From Proteobacteria bacterium UBA6503 (GTDB taxonomy: Bacteria > Pseudomonadota > Alphaproteobacteria > UBA1280 > UBA6503): a stretch of 64,000 nucleotides of DNA. The notes beneath the pieces were generated by a model. That model saw nothing but the letters and a program-made list of their open reading frames with translations. It did no database searches and was not told the origin of the DNA. This document shows positions 52,110 through 62,220 of the stretch, piece after piece. Numbering within the stretch: the stretch's first letter is position 1; every line of letters starts with the position of its first letter. Where the stretch lies: positions 496,001 through 560,000 of the forward strand of contig DJLZ01000005.1 in NCBI GenBank assembly GCA_002436405.1. Direction: 5' to 3'. The translations under genes and the position numbers were made by a program.

Positions 52110-53261
52110 TTAGAAGTAACGACCGCTACTTAGGCCACTTGCACCCGGCAGGTGGTTATAGCGGTTAAGGTCCATGTTCAGGACCAAACCAAGGCTTACC
52201 ATAAGCGTAAGCAATGACGTACCACCGTATGACAAGAACGGCAACGGCAAGCCCACTACAGGCATAAGGCCCATCACCATCGCCATGTTAATAAAGGCAT
52301 ATACAAAGAGTGTTGTGGTTACACCCGCAATCACAAGCGAGCAATACTGGTTAAGGTTACGCATCGCCATATAAACACCCATCAGAATAAGCGCAATGTA
52401 GAGGCCAATCACAACAATTGCACCTGCTGCACCAAAGTCTTCGGTAAGGAGGGTAAAGATAAAGTCGGTATGTTTTTCAGGCAAAAACTGTAGCTGCGAC
52501 TGTGAGCCTTGCATAAAGCCTTTCCCCCAAAAACCAGCCGAACCAATGGCAATTTTTGACTGAATAATGTGGTAGCCCGCACCAAGTGGATCACGCGATG
52601 GATCAAGAAATGTCAGCACGCGGCCTTTTTGGTAATCATGCAGTAGGAAGTTCCACGCAATGGGGATAAACGCAAGGCCAGCCACAACAGCACTAGCAAA
52701 GTAGCCCCAAGGCACACCTGCAAAAAACATTACACCTGCACCCACCATCATCAGCAGCAAACACGTGCCAAGGTCAGGCTGAATCACTGTAAGTAGCGCC
52801 GGAATCAAAATACCCACGGCTACAAACACAACGGCTGAAAAACTGCGGATGGTATCAGTCTGGCGTTGATGGTAAAAACGAGCAGCAGCCAGCACAATAC
52901 CAATTTTTGCAAGTTCTGATGGTTGTACACGAATACCCAAATCAAGCCAACGCGTTGCACCACCAGCCGTCACGCCCATCACCTGTACAAGGGCCAGCAT
53001 AACAATCGCGGCAAAGTACACAAGGTACGACATTTTAAAAACAAGGCGCAGCGGCAAGAACGCAATAAAAATAGCAAGCCCTAAGCCCATGGCAAAACGC
53101 ACAAGGTGGCGCTCGGCGTATGGGCTCCAGCTACCGTGGGCGGCACTATAAAGCATGGTTACGCCAATGGCACCTAGCAAGCAAACAATCACGATGTAAG
53201 CGATGTTCAATCGCTTTAACTTTTCAATAAAACTGTTTTGCGTCAGGCTGTTTTGCATCAT
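52110..53261 (-). CDS. rodA: Peptidoglycan glycosyltransferase RodA
   Basis: SEDS-family glycan polymerase of the elongasome. About 383 residues and ten membrane segments. Signature region WLDLGIRVQPSELAKIG, and VMGLMPVVGLPLPFLSYGGTSLL near the C-terminus. The start at 53261 (ATGATG, AGAGA upstream) is preferred. An in-frame ATG at 53288 would overlap mrdA by 19 bases. Directly after mrdA, its transpeptidase partner. Confidence 0.93.
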   Translation of the reverse strand: MMQNSLTQNSFIEKLKRLNIAYIVIVCLLGAIGVTMLYSAAHGSWSPYAERHLVRFAMGLGLAIFIAFLPLRLVFKMSYLVYFAAIVMLALVQVMGVTAGGATRWLDLGIRVQPSELAKIGIVLAAARFYHQRQTDTIRSFSAVVFVAVGILIPALLTVIQPDLGTCLLLMMVGAGVMFFAGVPWGYFASAVVAGLAFIPIAWNFLLHDYQKGRVLTFLDPSRDPLGAGYHIIQSKIAIGSAGFWGKGFMQGSQSQLQFLPEKHTDFIFTLLTEDFGAAGAIVVIGLYIALILMGVYMAMRNLNQYCSLVIAGVTTTLFVYAFINMAMVMGLMPVVGLPLPFLSYGGTSLLTLMVSLGLVLNMDLNRYNHLPGASGLSSGRYF

Positions 53262-53269
53262 GTAATCTC

Positions 53270-55057
53270 TTAAGTTTGGCGCATCCATTTAAGGGCCGCA
53301 AGCAAGGCATCACGCCCTACAGGGGCCGCAGCTGAACTACCACCACCAGCGTTTTCAAGCATAACAACCGTGGCAAAGCGTGGGGCTTCTGCTGGTGCAT
53401 AACCTACAAATAGAGCGTGTGTACGCTCGTGCTCAAGGATGTCCTCTAGCTTGGTATCTTTATGGTGACGACGTGAAACCACCTGTGATGTACCTGTTTT
53501 ACCGGCAATCGCTGTTTGTGTTAAACGGCTTCCGTACGCTGTACCATAAGGCTTGGTCACAACAGCGGTCATCGCGTCTTGAATAATCTTCATATTTTCA
53601 GGCTTAAATGGTAGTGGGTCAAACACTGGGGGTTCAGCTTGTTTTTCCATAAGTGGGTGAACATTCAAACCAGTGGCTAAGCGGGCCGTCATAGTCAGCA
53701 GTTGAATCGGCGTTGTCAGCACGTAACCTTGGCCAATCGCTGTAATCAGGTTTTCACCTTTTTGCCAACGCTGGTTATAAGTTTTACGCTTCCAAGCCTC
53801 GCTCGGGATAAGCCCTTTAGACTCTGGCAAAAAGATGCCAGTTTCTTTACCCAAACCAAATAGGCCAGCGTAGTAATTCATTTTCTCAACGCCTAAGCGG
53901 TGGCCAAGCTCGTAGAAGTAAATATCGCACGACTTTGCAATAGCCTCGTGCATATTGGTTGGGCCGTGGCCCTCTTCTTCCCAACAGTGGAAGAAGCGGT
54001 TACCAAACTTCATACGGCCAGTGCAGTCAATACGTTCATCAGGGGTAATCAGCCCCTCTTCCAAACAGGCAAGCGCCACAAGCATTTTAAAGGTTGAGCC
54101 CGGTGCGTATACACCTTGGGTACAACGGTTTAGCAGTGGGCGGTTTGGGTTTAAGATAAGGTCTTGCCATGTAGATGTATCAAGCCCGTAGGTAAAGCCG
54201 TTAGGGTCAAAGTCAGGCGCGCTGGCCATAGCCATTACGGTACCATCGGTAAGGTCCATCACGGCAACGGCACCACGGTTCCCCGCTAGGCGCTCTTCAA
54301 TTTCTTTTTGTACGCTTTTAACAAGGCCAAGGTGTAGGTCAGTCCCCTGTTGTGGATCAACAGAGTTAATAATACGTACCTCACGGCCACTGGCGTTCAC
54401 CTCAACGTGGTTGGTTCCTGCTCGGCCACGTAGGGTTTTATCAAAGTGCAGCTCAGCGCCCTTACGGCCAATACGAAAATCAGGCTGTGAAAGTAATGGA
54501 TCGGTAGAGCCTTGAAGCTGCTCTTTTGTAACTGGGCCCATGTAACCTAGAACGTGACTCGCAAGGTTGGTATTTGGATACTTACGGGCTTGTAGCTCAT
54601 CAACATCAACGCCTGGTAAATCAGGCAGGTTCACTTGCACGCGTGACACTTCAGGGAAGCTCAAAAAGTCTTTTACCCCTACAGGTACAAAGCTTGGTGA
54701 TTTAGCAATTTTACGCAAGGCCTGCTTTTGGTCATCTTCAGTCAGCGTTACCAATTGACCCACACGGTTTAGAACATCTTTAGGGTCTTTGGCGCGCTCA
54801 GGTACAACAACAAGACGGAAAGCTTTGAAGTTATCGGCCAAAATTTCACCATCACGATCTAAAATTTTACCGCGGTCAGGCAGTGTTAGCTTTAGTGAAA
54901 TACGGTTTTTATCGCTTAGGCGCTTATATTCTTTACCCTCAACAACCTGCAAAAGGTAAAGCTTACCTAACAATGCAGAAAATGGCAGCGTCATCGCTGC
55001 TGAAAAAATTAGGCCACGGCGGGTAATAAGCTGCTGTTTTTGGTCAGTCGTACTCAT
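53270..55057 (-). CDS. mrdA: Penicillin-binding protein 2
   Basis: Elongasome transpeptidase partnering RodA. 595 residues with an N-terminal membrane anchor (GLIFSAAMTLPFSALLGKLY) and the PBP2 dimerisation domain. The active-site Ser is in APGSTFK, the SxN-type motif is SCD in AKSCDIYFYE, and KTG is in IAGKTGTSQ. Overlaps mreD by four bases. Confidence 0.95.
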   Translation of the reverse strand: MSTTDQKQQLITRRGLIFSAAMTLPFSALLGKLYLLQVVEGKEYKRLSDKNRISLKLTLPDRGKILDRDGEILADNFKAFRLVVVPERAKDPKDVLNRVGQLVTLTEDDQKQALRKIAKSPSFVPVGVKDFLSFPEVSRVQVNLPDLPGVDVDELQARKYPNTNLASHVLGYMGPVTKEQLQGSTDPLLSQPDFRIGRKGAELHFDKTLRGRAGTNHVEVNASGREVRIINSVDPQQGTDLHLGLVKSVQKEIEERLAGNRGAVAVMDLTDGTVMAMASAPDFDPNGFTYGLDTSTWQDLILNPNRPLLNRCTQGVYAPGSTFKMLVALACLEEGLITPDERIDCTGRMKFGNRFFHCWEEEGHGPTNMHEAIAKSCDIYFYELGHRLGVEKMNYYAGLFGLGKETGIFLPESKGLIPSEAWKRKTYNQRWQKGENLITAIGQGYVLTTPIQLLTMTARLATGLNVHPLMEKQAEPPVFDPLPFKPENMKIIQDAMTAVVTKPYGTAYGSRLTQTAIAGKTGTSQVVSRRHHKDTKLEDILEHERTHALFVGYAPAEAPRFATVVMLENAGGGSSAAAPVGRDALLAALKWMRQT

Positions 55058-55569
55058 ATCCAGCCCTCATAAACTAGATAGTGATGACCACGTGCCAATA
55101 CGTAATATAGCAGCGGGAATACGGCAACTGTTTGCACAAACTTAAGCGGTACGATTGAGTCGTAGTTAAAGCCAACCGTGGTCATAAAGAAGGTATGAAT
55201 CAGCAACAAGCCTGCTAGCAAACCTGAAAATGTAAGCCAAAGCATAATAAAGTTACGCATCACAAGGTAGCGGCGCTGGGCTTTGCCTACCTCACGAATC
55301 AACACATACATAATGGCGTAAAGGCCAAGCACGGGGCCTGAGATAATATCAAGCACCAAGCCCATCAAAAAGGCAAGCCATAGCGGGAAGTGCTGTGGGC
55401 GGTATAGCCCCCAGTAAAAAACAGCAGGCATAGCAAACCAAGGCATAATACCTGAAAGCGGTGTACCGGGTGTAAACTCAAGCAGCATAAGCAAAAACAC
55501 CGTTAAAAACGGCAATACGAAGTTCAAAAATGGTAAACGAGGATCAGGTGTAAAGTGCCAATTACTCAT
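55054..55569 (-). CDS. mreD: Rod shape-determining protein MreD
   Basis: Polytopic membrane protein of the elongasome. 171 residues from the ATG at 55569, which is preceded by a strong GGAGG. An ATG/GTG further upstream would lie deeper inside mreC. About five membrane segments. Contains FLMGLVLDIISGPVLGLYA, the conserved region. Overlaps mreC and mrdA by a few bases each, so translation is probably coupled. Confidence 0.9.
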   Translation of the reverse strand: MSNWHFTPDPRLPFLNFVLPFLTVFLLMLLEFTPGTPLSGIMPWFAMPAVFYWGLYRPQHFPLWLAFLMGLVLDIISGPVLGLYAIMYVLIREVGKAQRRYLVMRNFIMLWLTFSGLLAGLLLIHTFFMTTVGFNYDSIVPLKFVQTVAVFPLLYYVLARGHHYLVYEGWI

Positions 55570-56392
55570 CCGTAGCCTCCCCACCAAAGGTTACGATACC
55601 CATGGTTGGGCGCTTATGAATAACCACACGGTCAAGCTTGGCAAAGTTTGTAAGAGGCTGCACTTTAATAATTTCGCCAGTGCTTACAACTTTAGCAACA
55701 GGGATACCCGGTGCAAATACACCACCTACTCCTGAGGTTACAACAAGCTCACCTTCTTTAGCCTGCACACGGCTATCAACCAGAATAAGTTCAAGCTTAC
55801 GGGCATTACCACCACGCACAACGGCAAGGAGGCCAGACTCTAGAAGTTTTACAGGGATACGGGCGTTGTGGTCAGTTAGCAATAGAACACGAGAGCTACT
55901 TGGTGCAACTTCAAGAATACGGCCAGCAAGCCCCTCTTCACTAAGTACAGCCTGACCTTTTTCAATACCTTTATCAGCACCTACATCAACAAGTACACTA
56001 CGGGCGTATGGGCTGCGGGTATCAGCAAGTACACGCCCTGCTACAGGGTTGACCTCAAGGTCAGCCGCCATATCAAGCAGGGTTTTAAGGTGTTTGTTTT
56101 CGTCACGCAGGTAAAGGGCTTCGTCACGCCATGCCATTAGGCGCGCATTTTCAAGGCGCAGGCGCTCGTTTGTTTCAACGGTGTTAAAGTATTTAGTTGC
56201 TTGGTTATCAAGTTGGCGTGCCGCAATAACTGGGCTACGCAGAATAGTCATCACTGGGGCAAGTTTATCAGAAACCGCAAGGAACAGCGGTGTATCACGC
56301 GGGATGTATTGGCTGGCAATCATCACGCCAAAGATGGCAAAAATGGCAAGGCCTGAACCGATAAGTTTTCGTGTTCGTGTGCGCCTTGCCAT
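55562..56392 (-). CDS. mreC: Cell shape-determining protein MreC
   Basis: Bitopic periplasmic scaffold linking MreB to PBP2. 276 residues. Short basic N-terminus (ARRTRTRKL), one membrane helix (GLAIFAIFGVMIASQYIP), coiled coil (about 65-105: NERLRLENARLMAWRDEAL) and two beta-barrel domains with SGVGGVFAPGIPVAKV. 21 bases downstream of mreB. Confidence 0.94.
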   Translation of the reverse strand: MARRTRTRKLIGSGLAIFAIFGVMIASQYIPRDTPLFLAVSDKLAPVMTILRSPVIAARQLDNQATKYFNTVETNERLRLENARLMAWRDEALYLRDENKHLKTLLDMAADLEVNPVAGRVLADTRSPYARSVLVDVGADKGIEKGQAVLSEEGLAGRILEVAPSSSRVLLLTDHNARIPVKLLESGLLAVVRGGNARKLELILVDSRVQAKEGELVVTSGVGGVFAPGIPVAKVVSTGEIIKVQPLTNFAKLDRVVIHKRPTMGIVTFGGEATDE

Positions 56393-56413
56393 ATTTTAAT
56401 CCTAGCTCTAAGA

Positions 56414-57451
56414 TTAGTTGTCGTGAAGTACCTGTGATAGTGTCTTCATCTCTTCCAAGATTTTACCTGAACCAACAGCCACACAAGTTAGAGGCTCTTC
56501 TGCGATTGAAACTGGTAGGCCAGTTTCTTTACGCAGTAGTTCATCCAAGCGCTGTAGCTGTGAGCCACCGCCTGACATAACAATACCACGGTCAACAATA
56601 TCAGCTGATAGTTCTGGCGGTGTGCGCTCTAGAGCTGTTTTAATACCAAGTACGATTTGGTTAATTGGCTCTGAAAGGGCTTCGGCCACTTCAGCTTGGT
56701 TAATCTTCATAAAGCGCGGTACCCCGTTCACAAGGTCACGGCCTTTAATTTCCATTTCTTTGCCTTTGCCATCTTTTGGCTTCATTACGCAACCAATTTT
56801 CATCTTGATGTCTTCGGCAGTAGCTTCACCAATCATCAAGTTGTGTGTACGACGGATGTAGTTGATGATTGATTCGTCAAGTTTATCACCACCAACACGC
56901 ACAGACATTGAGTAAACAATACCACCAAGAGAGATAACAGCAACTTCGGTTGTACCACCACCAATATCAACAATCATAGAACCTGTAGCTTCAGTTACAG
57001 GAAGACCTGCACCAATAGCGGCAGCCATAGGTTCTTCAACTAGCCAAACTTGGCTTGCGCCTGCTGACAAAGCAGACTCACGAATCGCACGGCGTTCAAC
57101 AGGGGTTGAGCCGTAAGGCACACAAATAACAATACGAGGGCTAATGAACATACGACGGTTGTGAACACGTGTAATGAAGTACTTAATCATTTCTTCAGCA
57201 ACTTCAAAGTCAGCGATAACACCGTCTTTAAGTGGACGAATCGCCACGATGTTTGCTGGTGTACGGCCAATCATGCGTTTGGCTTTATCACCTACAGCAA
57301 GAACCTTGCTTGAGTTACCTTCCTTAGAAACGGCCACAACTGAAGGCTCGTTCAAAACAATCCCACGGCCAGGCACATATACCAAGGTATTAGCTGTACC
57401 AAGGTCAATGGCCATATCAAGTGAGAACATCCCTAAAACTTTATTAAACAT
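56414..57451 (-). CDS. mreB: Actin-like MreB
   Basis: Cytoskeletal ATPase directing lateral wall growth. 345 residues. Phosphate-1 motif AIDLGTANTLVY, phosphate-2 MIVDIGGGTTEVAVI, adenosine motif IVMSGGGSQL. First gene of mreB-mreC-mreD-mrdA-rodA. Confidence 0.98.
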   Translation of the reverse strand: MFNKVLGMFSLDMAIDLGTANTLVYVPGRGIVLNEPSVVAVSKEGNSSKVLAVGDKAKRMIGRTPANIVAIRPLKDGVIADFEVAEEMIKYFITRVHNRRMFISPRIVICVPYGSTPVERRAIRESALSAGASQVWLVEEPMAAAIGAGLPVTEATGSMIVDIGGGTTEVAVISLGGIVYSMSVRVGGDKLDESIINYIRRTHNLMIGEATAEDIKMKIGCVMKPKDGKGKEMEIKGRDLVNGVPRFMKINQAEVAEALSEPINQIVLGIKTALERTPPELSADIVDRGIVMSGGGSQLQRLDELLRKETGLPVSIAEEPLTCVAVGSGKILEEMKTLSQVLHDN

Positions 57452-57558
57452 ATTAAATTTCCGCTATTGGTTATTTTTGTGTGCGATTTGTTAATCTATT
57501 AAAAAATAGCAGCGCTCAGGCCCCAGTGCAACTTAGCAGCGAAATTGCTGTGCACATT

Positions 57559-58533
57559 TTAAACAGACTGCAACCTATTTGACACACTTTGCACAATCTC
57601 ATCTGTTTTACTGCCGTCTTCAAACACAAGGGCGTCCTGTGGGTACGAGTTACGCAACCACGTCCGTTGCCTTTTTGCATATTGGCGCATTTGTTGGGCA
57701 ACAGTCTCGTGGGCATCATCAAGGAAGGTATAACCCTCAAAGTATTCAGCGTACACAGGTAGGCCAATACTTTTCAGTGATGGGGCAACATTTTCACGGT
57801 CACCGTTTTTCATGTATTTGTCATACAAAAGTTTAGCTTCTTCAACGACACCTTCTTCAATCATTTTTAAAAAGCGGTTATTGATGCGCTCAATCAAAAC
57901 CTCACGTGGGGGTGAAATAGCAAGGCATACAAAATCACAATCCAGCGCCCCTTCTGGCGGTAGCTTATGCCACTCGCTTAATGGCTTACCTGTTTGCAGG
58001 TACGCAAGGTGACCGCGCAAAATACGCTGACGGTCGTTAGCTTCAACCTTTGCAGCCCATGTGGGGTCAATTTTTTGTAGTTCGGCGTACATAAAGTCTA
58101 AGCCTTTTTCATCAGCTTGGGCTTCGAGTGCCATTTGCAGTTTAGTGTCAGTCTCAGGCATAGGGCTAATGCCATCCATAAGGGTTTTAAGGTAAAAACC
58201 GGTACCGCCCACAAAAATAGGCAGACCACCCTTGGCCCAAATCTCTTCTGCTTTTTCACGTGCCATATTCAACCATTGCCCGACTGAGAATGTTTGATCA
58301 GGGGCTAGAAAGTCAAACATGTGGTGCGGTGCAGCCGCACGTTCTTCATCCGTCGGCATCGCTGTGATGATGGGCATTTGTTGGTAAATTTGGCGGCTAT
58401 CGGCGTTAATAACCTCGCCCTTAAAAGCATTAGCAATATGAATACTCGCCGCTGTTTTACCTGCAGCTGTTGGCCCAAACAGAACCACCGCCTTACGGCG
58501 GTGGCTTGTTTTTTGGGTTGATTGCTCAACCAT
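57559..58533 (-). CDS. miaA: tRNA dimethylallyltransferase
   Basis: Adds the isopentenyl group to A37 of tRNAs reading UNN codons. 324 residues. P-loop VLFGPTAAGKTA near the N-terminus, NADSRQIYQQMPI, FVGGTGFYLKTLMDG, and the C-terminal RQYAKRQRTWLRN. Its start overlaps the degP stop by one base. Confidence 0.95.
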   Translation of the reverse strand: MVEQSTQKTSHRRKAVVLFGPTAAGKTAASIHIANAFKGEVINADSRQIYQQMPIITAMPTDEERAAAPHHMFDFLAPDQTFSVGQWLNMAREKAEEIWAKGGLPIFVGGTGFYLKTLMDGISPMPETDTKLQMALEAQADEKGLDFMYAELQKIDPTWAAKVEANDRQRILRGHLAYLQTGKPLSEWHKLPPEGALDCDFVCLAISPPREVLIERINNRFLKMIEEGVVEEAKLLYDKYMKNGDRENVAPSLKSIGLPVYAEYFEGYTFLDDAHETVAQQMRQYAKRQRTWLRNSYPQDALVFEDGSKTDEIVQSVSNRLQSV

Positions 58534-59963
58534 TATTTTTTAGCCTCACGGCGGACTGGCACAAAGGTGTTGTTGCCGTGACGGTTCATCAGCAGAAGTA
58601 CTGACTTGCCTTTATCGGCAGCAATCGCCTTTTTAGCCGCAGCAGCACTGTTCACAGTGGCACGGTTAACACGCACAATAACATCGCCCGGCAAAATGCC
58701 TGCGCGGCTTGCAGGGCTACCTGCAGCAACATCAAACGCAAGCACACCTTTTTGACCACTATCAATACCAAACTTGGCACGTAGTGTATCGGTAAGGTCC
58801 ATCAGGTTCATGCCCAGAGTCTCAGTAAACTGAGGGTCTTTAGGCAATACAGGCTCAGCACCTTCTTCAACAAGCTCATCGATGCTAGCTTGAAGCACAA
58901 GGTATTCACCGTCACGGTAGATGCTAATTGGCACTGTTTTACCCACTGGGGTTTCGGCTACAAACTTAGGTAGTTCAACCATTTTCTGGATATCACGGCC
59001 GTTGAACTCAAGGATAAGGTCACCGGTTTTAAGGCCAGCACGTTGTGCAGGGCTGCCGTCAAGCACTTGAGTTACCAAAGCGCCCTTACCTTTTTCAATC
59101 CCTAGAGCATCAGCCATATCAGGTGTAACTGTTTGGATTTTTACACCCAACCACCCACGGATAGGACGGCCATATTCTTTAATTTGCTCAACAATGGTTT
59201 TGGCTGTGTTACTTGGAATCGCAAAACCAATACCGTTTGAGCCCCCACTACGGGTAAAGATAGCGGTGTTAATACCTACAACGTTACCTTCCATATCAAA
59301 CAGTGGCCCGCCTGAGTTACCAGGGTTAATGGCAGCATCTGTTTGCAAAAAGTCATCGTATGGGCCTTGGCCAATGTGGCGGCCACGAGCACTAATAATA
59401 CCTGCGGTCACAGTACCACCCAAACCAAATGGGTTACCAATAGCTACCACCCACTCGCCTACTCGAAGAGCATCAGAGTCGCCAAGTTTGGCAAATGGTA
59501 GCGTACGGCCGGCATCAATCTTTAGGAGTGCAAGGTCGTTTTTAGGGTCAGTACCGATAACTTCGGCTTGGTATTCACTTTCGTCAGTTAGCTTAACGGT
59601 CACAACGTCGGCCATTTCAACCACGTGGTTGTTGGTCACAACAAAGCCATCAGCCGAGATAATCACACCCGAACCCAACGACTGCGTTGGACGCATTTGC
59701 TGTTGTGGCAATGAACGGAAGAACTCTTGGAAAAGATCTTCAAATGGGGTGCCACCAAATGGGTTTTGCCCTTGAGGCGCCTTAGGCATACCTGGCATCT
59801 TCGGTGCTTCACCCGGCTCAGAGCGGCCCGAGATGTTCACCACAGTATCGGCATATTTTTCAGTGATTGTTGCAATATCTGGCAGTTGTGCCATTGCGGC
59901 TTGTGGTGCCATAAGCACCAAAGCACAGGCGGTCATAACACTGGTTACAATAACTTTACGCAT
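58533..59963 (-). CDS. degP: Periplasmic serine protease DegP/HtrA
   Basis: Protein quality-control protease and chaperone. 476 residues. Signal peptide (MRKVIVTSVMTACALVLM, cleavage near AMAQ). Catalytic His in TNNHVV, Asp in NDLALLK, Ser in GNSGGPL. A Gly/Pro/Gln-rich LA-loop region (about 45-85). Two PDZ domains: GALVTQVLDGSPAQRAGLKTGD and GVLAFDVAAGSPASRAGILPGD. 53 bases downstream of hflC, the usual hflK-hflC-degP order in Alphaproteobacteria. Confidence 0.95.
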   Translation of the reverse strand: MRKVIVTSVMTACALVLMAPQAAMAQLPDIATITEKYADTVVNISGRSEPGEAPKMPGMPKAPQGQNPFGGTPFEDLFQEFFRSLPQQQMRPTQSLGSGVIISADGFVVTNNHVVEMADVVTVKLTDESEYQAEVIGTDPKNDLALLKIDAGRTLPFAKLGDSDALRVGEWVVAIGNPFGLGGTVTAGIISARGRHIGQGPYDDFLQTDAAINPGNSGGPLFDMEGNVVGINTAIFTRSGGSNGIGFAIPSNTAKTIVEQIKEYGRPIRGWLGVKIQTVTPDMADALGIEKGKGALVTQVLDGSPAQRAGLKTGDLILEFNGRDIQKMVELPKFVAETPVGKTVPISIYRDGEYLVLQASIDELVEEGAEPVLPKDPQFTETLGMNLMDLTDTLRAKFGIDSGQKGVLAFDVAAGSPASRAGILPGDVIVRVNRATVNSAAAAKKAIAADKGKSVLLLMNRHGNNTFVPVRREAKK

Positions 59964-60016
59964 GAGAATTTACCCCTCATATTTTTAAAGTATTAGTTTA
60001 TATTTATTAGTCTAAC

Positions 60017-60916
60017 TTACTGACCTTGTTCAAAAATCTTCAAGAAGTCAGTTTCAGGATCAACCACAAGCATTGCATTTTCTTTTGCAAGGCTACGGCG
60101 GTAAGCATCAAGCGTACGCGTTAAACGGTAGAACTCAGGGCTTTTACCAAAGGCGTCCGCAAAAATCTTAATGGCGTCCGCATCGCCAGAACCACGTAGC
60201 ATCTGGCTTTTGTTTTCAGCATCAGCAATCAGGATTGTGCGCTCACGCTCAGCGTTTGCACGAATCTTTTGTGCTTCCTCTTCACCACCAGCGCGAATTT
60301 CTTTCGCTTCTTTGTTACGCTCGGCACGCATACGGTTGTAAACAGCTTGCGAGTTTTCAGCCGGAAGGTCAGCACGTTTAATACGTACGTCCAGCACTTC
60401 AATACCAAAGCGTGAAGCTTCTTCACGGGTTTCAGCCAGAATGCTGTTCATGATGTTACGACGCTCACCAGAGATAATATCCTGCGCATCGTGACGTGCA
60501 AGGCTACGCTTGGTGGCTGAACTCATAATGGTGTTCAGCTGGGCACGGCCGCTGCTCATGGTGCGTTGTGTTTCGTAAAACTTAGTAGCATCTTCAATGC
60601 GCCAACGCATGAAGGTATCAACCACAAGGCGCTTTTTGTCTTTCGTTACGATTTCTTCAGGTGTTGAGTCTAGGTCAAGCACACGGTCATCGTATTTCAC
60701 AAGTTGCTGAATAAACGGACGACGGAAGTACAAGCCCGGCTCTTCAACCTGACGGTCAACCTTACCAAGTGAAAGCACAAGGGCACGGTCAGTCTCAGTA
60801 ACGATAAAGGCACTGTTTGCAACCAAGATAAGGGCAATAATACCTGTAATACCAAAAATCATATGGATGGGTTTCATCTTAGCGGCTCCCCTGCTTTGGT
60901 TGAGTTTGTTGGCCAA
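60017..60916 (-). CDS. hflC: HflC, SPFH-domain protease modulator
   Basis: Forms with HflK a membrane cage around FtsH. 299 residues. One N-terminal membrane helix (HMIFGITGIIALILVANSAF), SPFH domain starting VTETDRALVLSLGKVDR, and a C-terminal helix rich in Glu/Arg (AERNKEAKEIRAGGEEEAQKI as part). Start at 60916 overlaps hflK by 38 bases. The in-frame ATG at 60874 (MKPIHM), just past the hflK stop, is an equally good start. Confidence 0.93.
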   Translation of the reverse strand: MANKLNQSRGAAKMKPIHMIFGITGIIALILVANSAFIVTETDRALVLSLGKVDRQVEEPGLYFRRPFIQQLVKYDDRVLDLDSTPEEIVTKDKKRLVVDTFMRWRIEDATKFYETQRTMSSGRAQLNTIMSSATKRSLARHDAQDIISGERRNIMNSILAETREEASRFGIEVLDVRIKRADLPAENSQAVYNRMRAERNKEAKEIRAGGEEEAQKIRANAERERTILIADAENKSQMLRGSGDADAIKIFADAFGKSPEFYRLTRTLDAYRRSLAKENAMLVVDPETDFLKIFEQGQ

Positions 60917-62081
60917 GTGGTAGGTATGGCAATACGTTTTGGTTTGACTTGCTACCCATCACAACAACGTTCGCTTTACCCAAAACTTGTTCCATCGTTT
61001 CGAGGTACATGCGCTGGCGGGTAATGTCTTTCGCTTTGTTGTATTCGGTTAGCTGCTTTGTAAAGCGGTCAGCCTGACCTTTGGCATCAAGCACACGTGA
61101 CTCTTTGTAAGCTTCGGCTTCTTGAATCATTTGTGCGGCCTGACCACGGGCCTTAGGCAGGATGTCGTTTGCGTAACCGATAGCCTCGTTCTGCGCTTTT
61201 TCAGCGTCAGCACGGGCGGCCTGTACGTCTTTAAAGGCATCAATAACTTGCTTCGGCGGGTTTACCTGCTGTAGTTCAACAGCGTTTACCTGAACACCTG
61301 TGCCGTATTCATCCAAAATGCTTTGAATAAGGTCACGGGCTGCAAGTTCAATCTGAGCTTTGTTTGCGGTTAGCGCATCATCAATTGGGCGCTTACCAAT
61401 AATCTCACGCATGGCAGACTCTGAAACATCCTTAATTGTCGCTTCAGGCTTTGATACGTTAAACAAGAAGTCTTCGGCGTTACCGATTTTCCAACGAACG
61501 GTGAAGTTCAGGTCAACGATGTTTTCGTCACCTGTTAGCATCAGTGATTCGTTTTCAAGGATGTTACGGGCCATATCGCCGCCACGTGTACGTGGGAAGC
61601 GGTTTACACCGTTTACCATTGTTGAATCACGGAAGCCAATTTCAACACGGTTCTCACGCTCAACCTGTGGCTTAAGAACAGATTCAAAAGGCCAAGGCAG
61701 GTGGTAGTTCAAGCCTGGTGTTGTTGTTTGAGTGTACTTACCGAAGCGCAGTACAACGCCTTCTTCTGATTGGTCAACAATGTAGAAGCCACTGGCAAGC
61801 CATAGAATACCCACAAGGATCAGAATAAACCCTAAGCCGCCGAACGGGCTGCCTTGGCTACCGCCGGTGTTACCACCACGGCCATTGCCGCCATTCCCTT
61901 TACCGCCACCCATGTGACGACGGAAATGATCTTGCGCTGAGCGCAGCATATCATCAAGGTCGGGTTGTGGTTTGTTTTGGCTTTGCTGGTTTGGGCGACG
62001 GCCATTGCCGTTACCGCCATTACCGCTGCCCCAAGGGCCTTTGCCGCCCTTGTGATCCCATGAGAAAACATTGAAGTTCAT
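60879..62081 (-). CDS. hflK: HflK, SPFH-domain protease modulator
   Basis: Partner of HflC. 400 residues. The Gly/Asn-rich N-terminus (about 1-75) is typical of HflK. A membrane helix (FILILVGILWLASGFYIV) and the SPFH domain (VDQSEEGVVLRFGKYTQTT) follow, then a C-terminal helix. First gene of hflK-hflC-degP-miaA. Confidence 0.94.
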   Translation of the reverse strand: MNFNVFSWDHKGGKGPWGSGNGGNGNGRRPNQQSQNKPQPDLDDMLRSAQDHFRRHMGGGKGNGGNGRGGNTGGSQGSPFGGLGFILILVGILWLASGFYIVDQSEEGVVLRFGKYTQTTTPGLNYHLPWPFESVLKPQVERENRVEIGFRDSTMVNGVNRFPRTRGGDMARNILENESLMLTGDENIVDLNFTVRWKIGNAEDFLFNVSKPEATIKDVSESAMREIIGKRPIDDALTANKAQIELAARDLIQSILDEYGTGVQVNAVELQQVNPPKQVIDAFKDVQAARADAEKAQNEAIGYANDILPKARGQAAQMIQEAEAYKESRVLDAKGQADRFTKQLTEYNKAKDITRQRMYLETMEQVLGKANVVVMGSKSNQNVLPYLPLGQQTQPKQGSR

Positions 62082-62220
62082 TATTGGTCTGCCTGACTTA
62101 TTGTTTGTTTAAATACGGCGTTAATAGTGTTCATTCATTATGCCCATTTGGTTACATAGGTCAACCGTAACCGAACCAAAAAACGACGGAAAATAAAGTG
62201 AATAAGACGAAAACGAACGC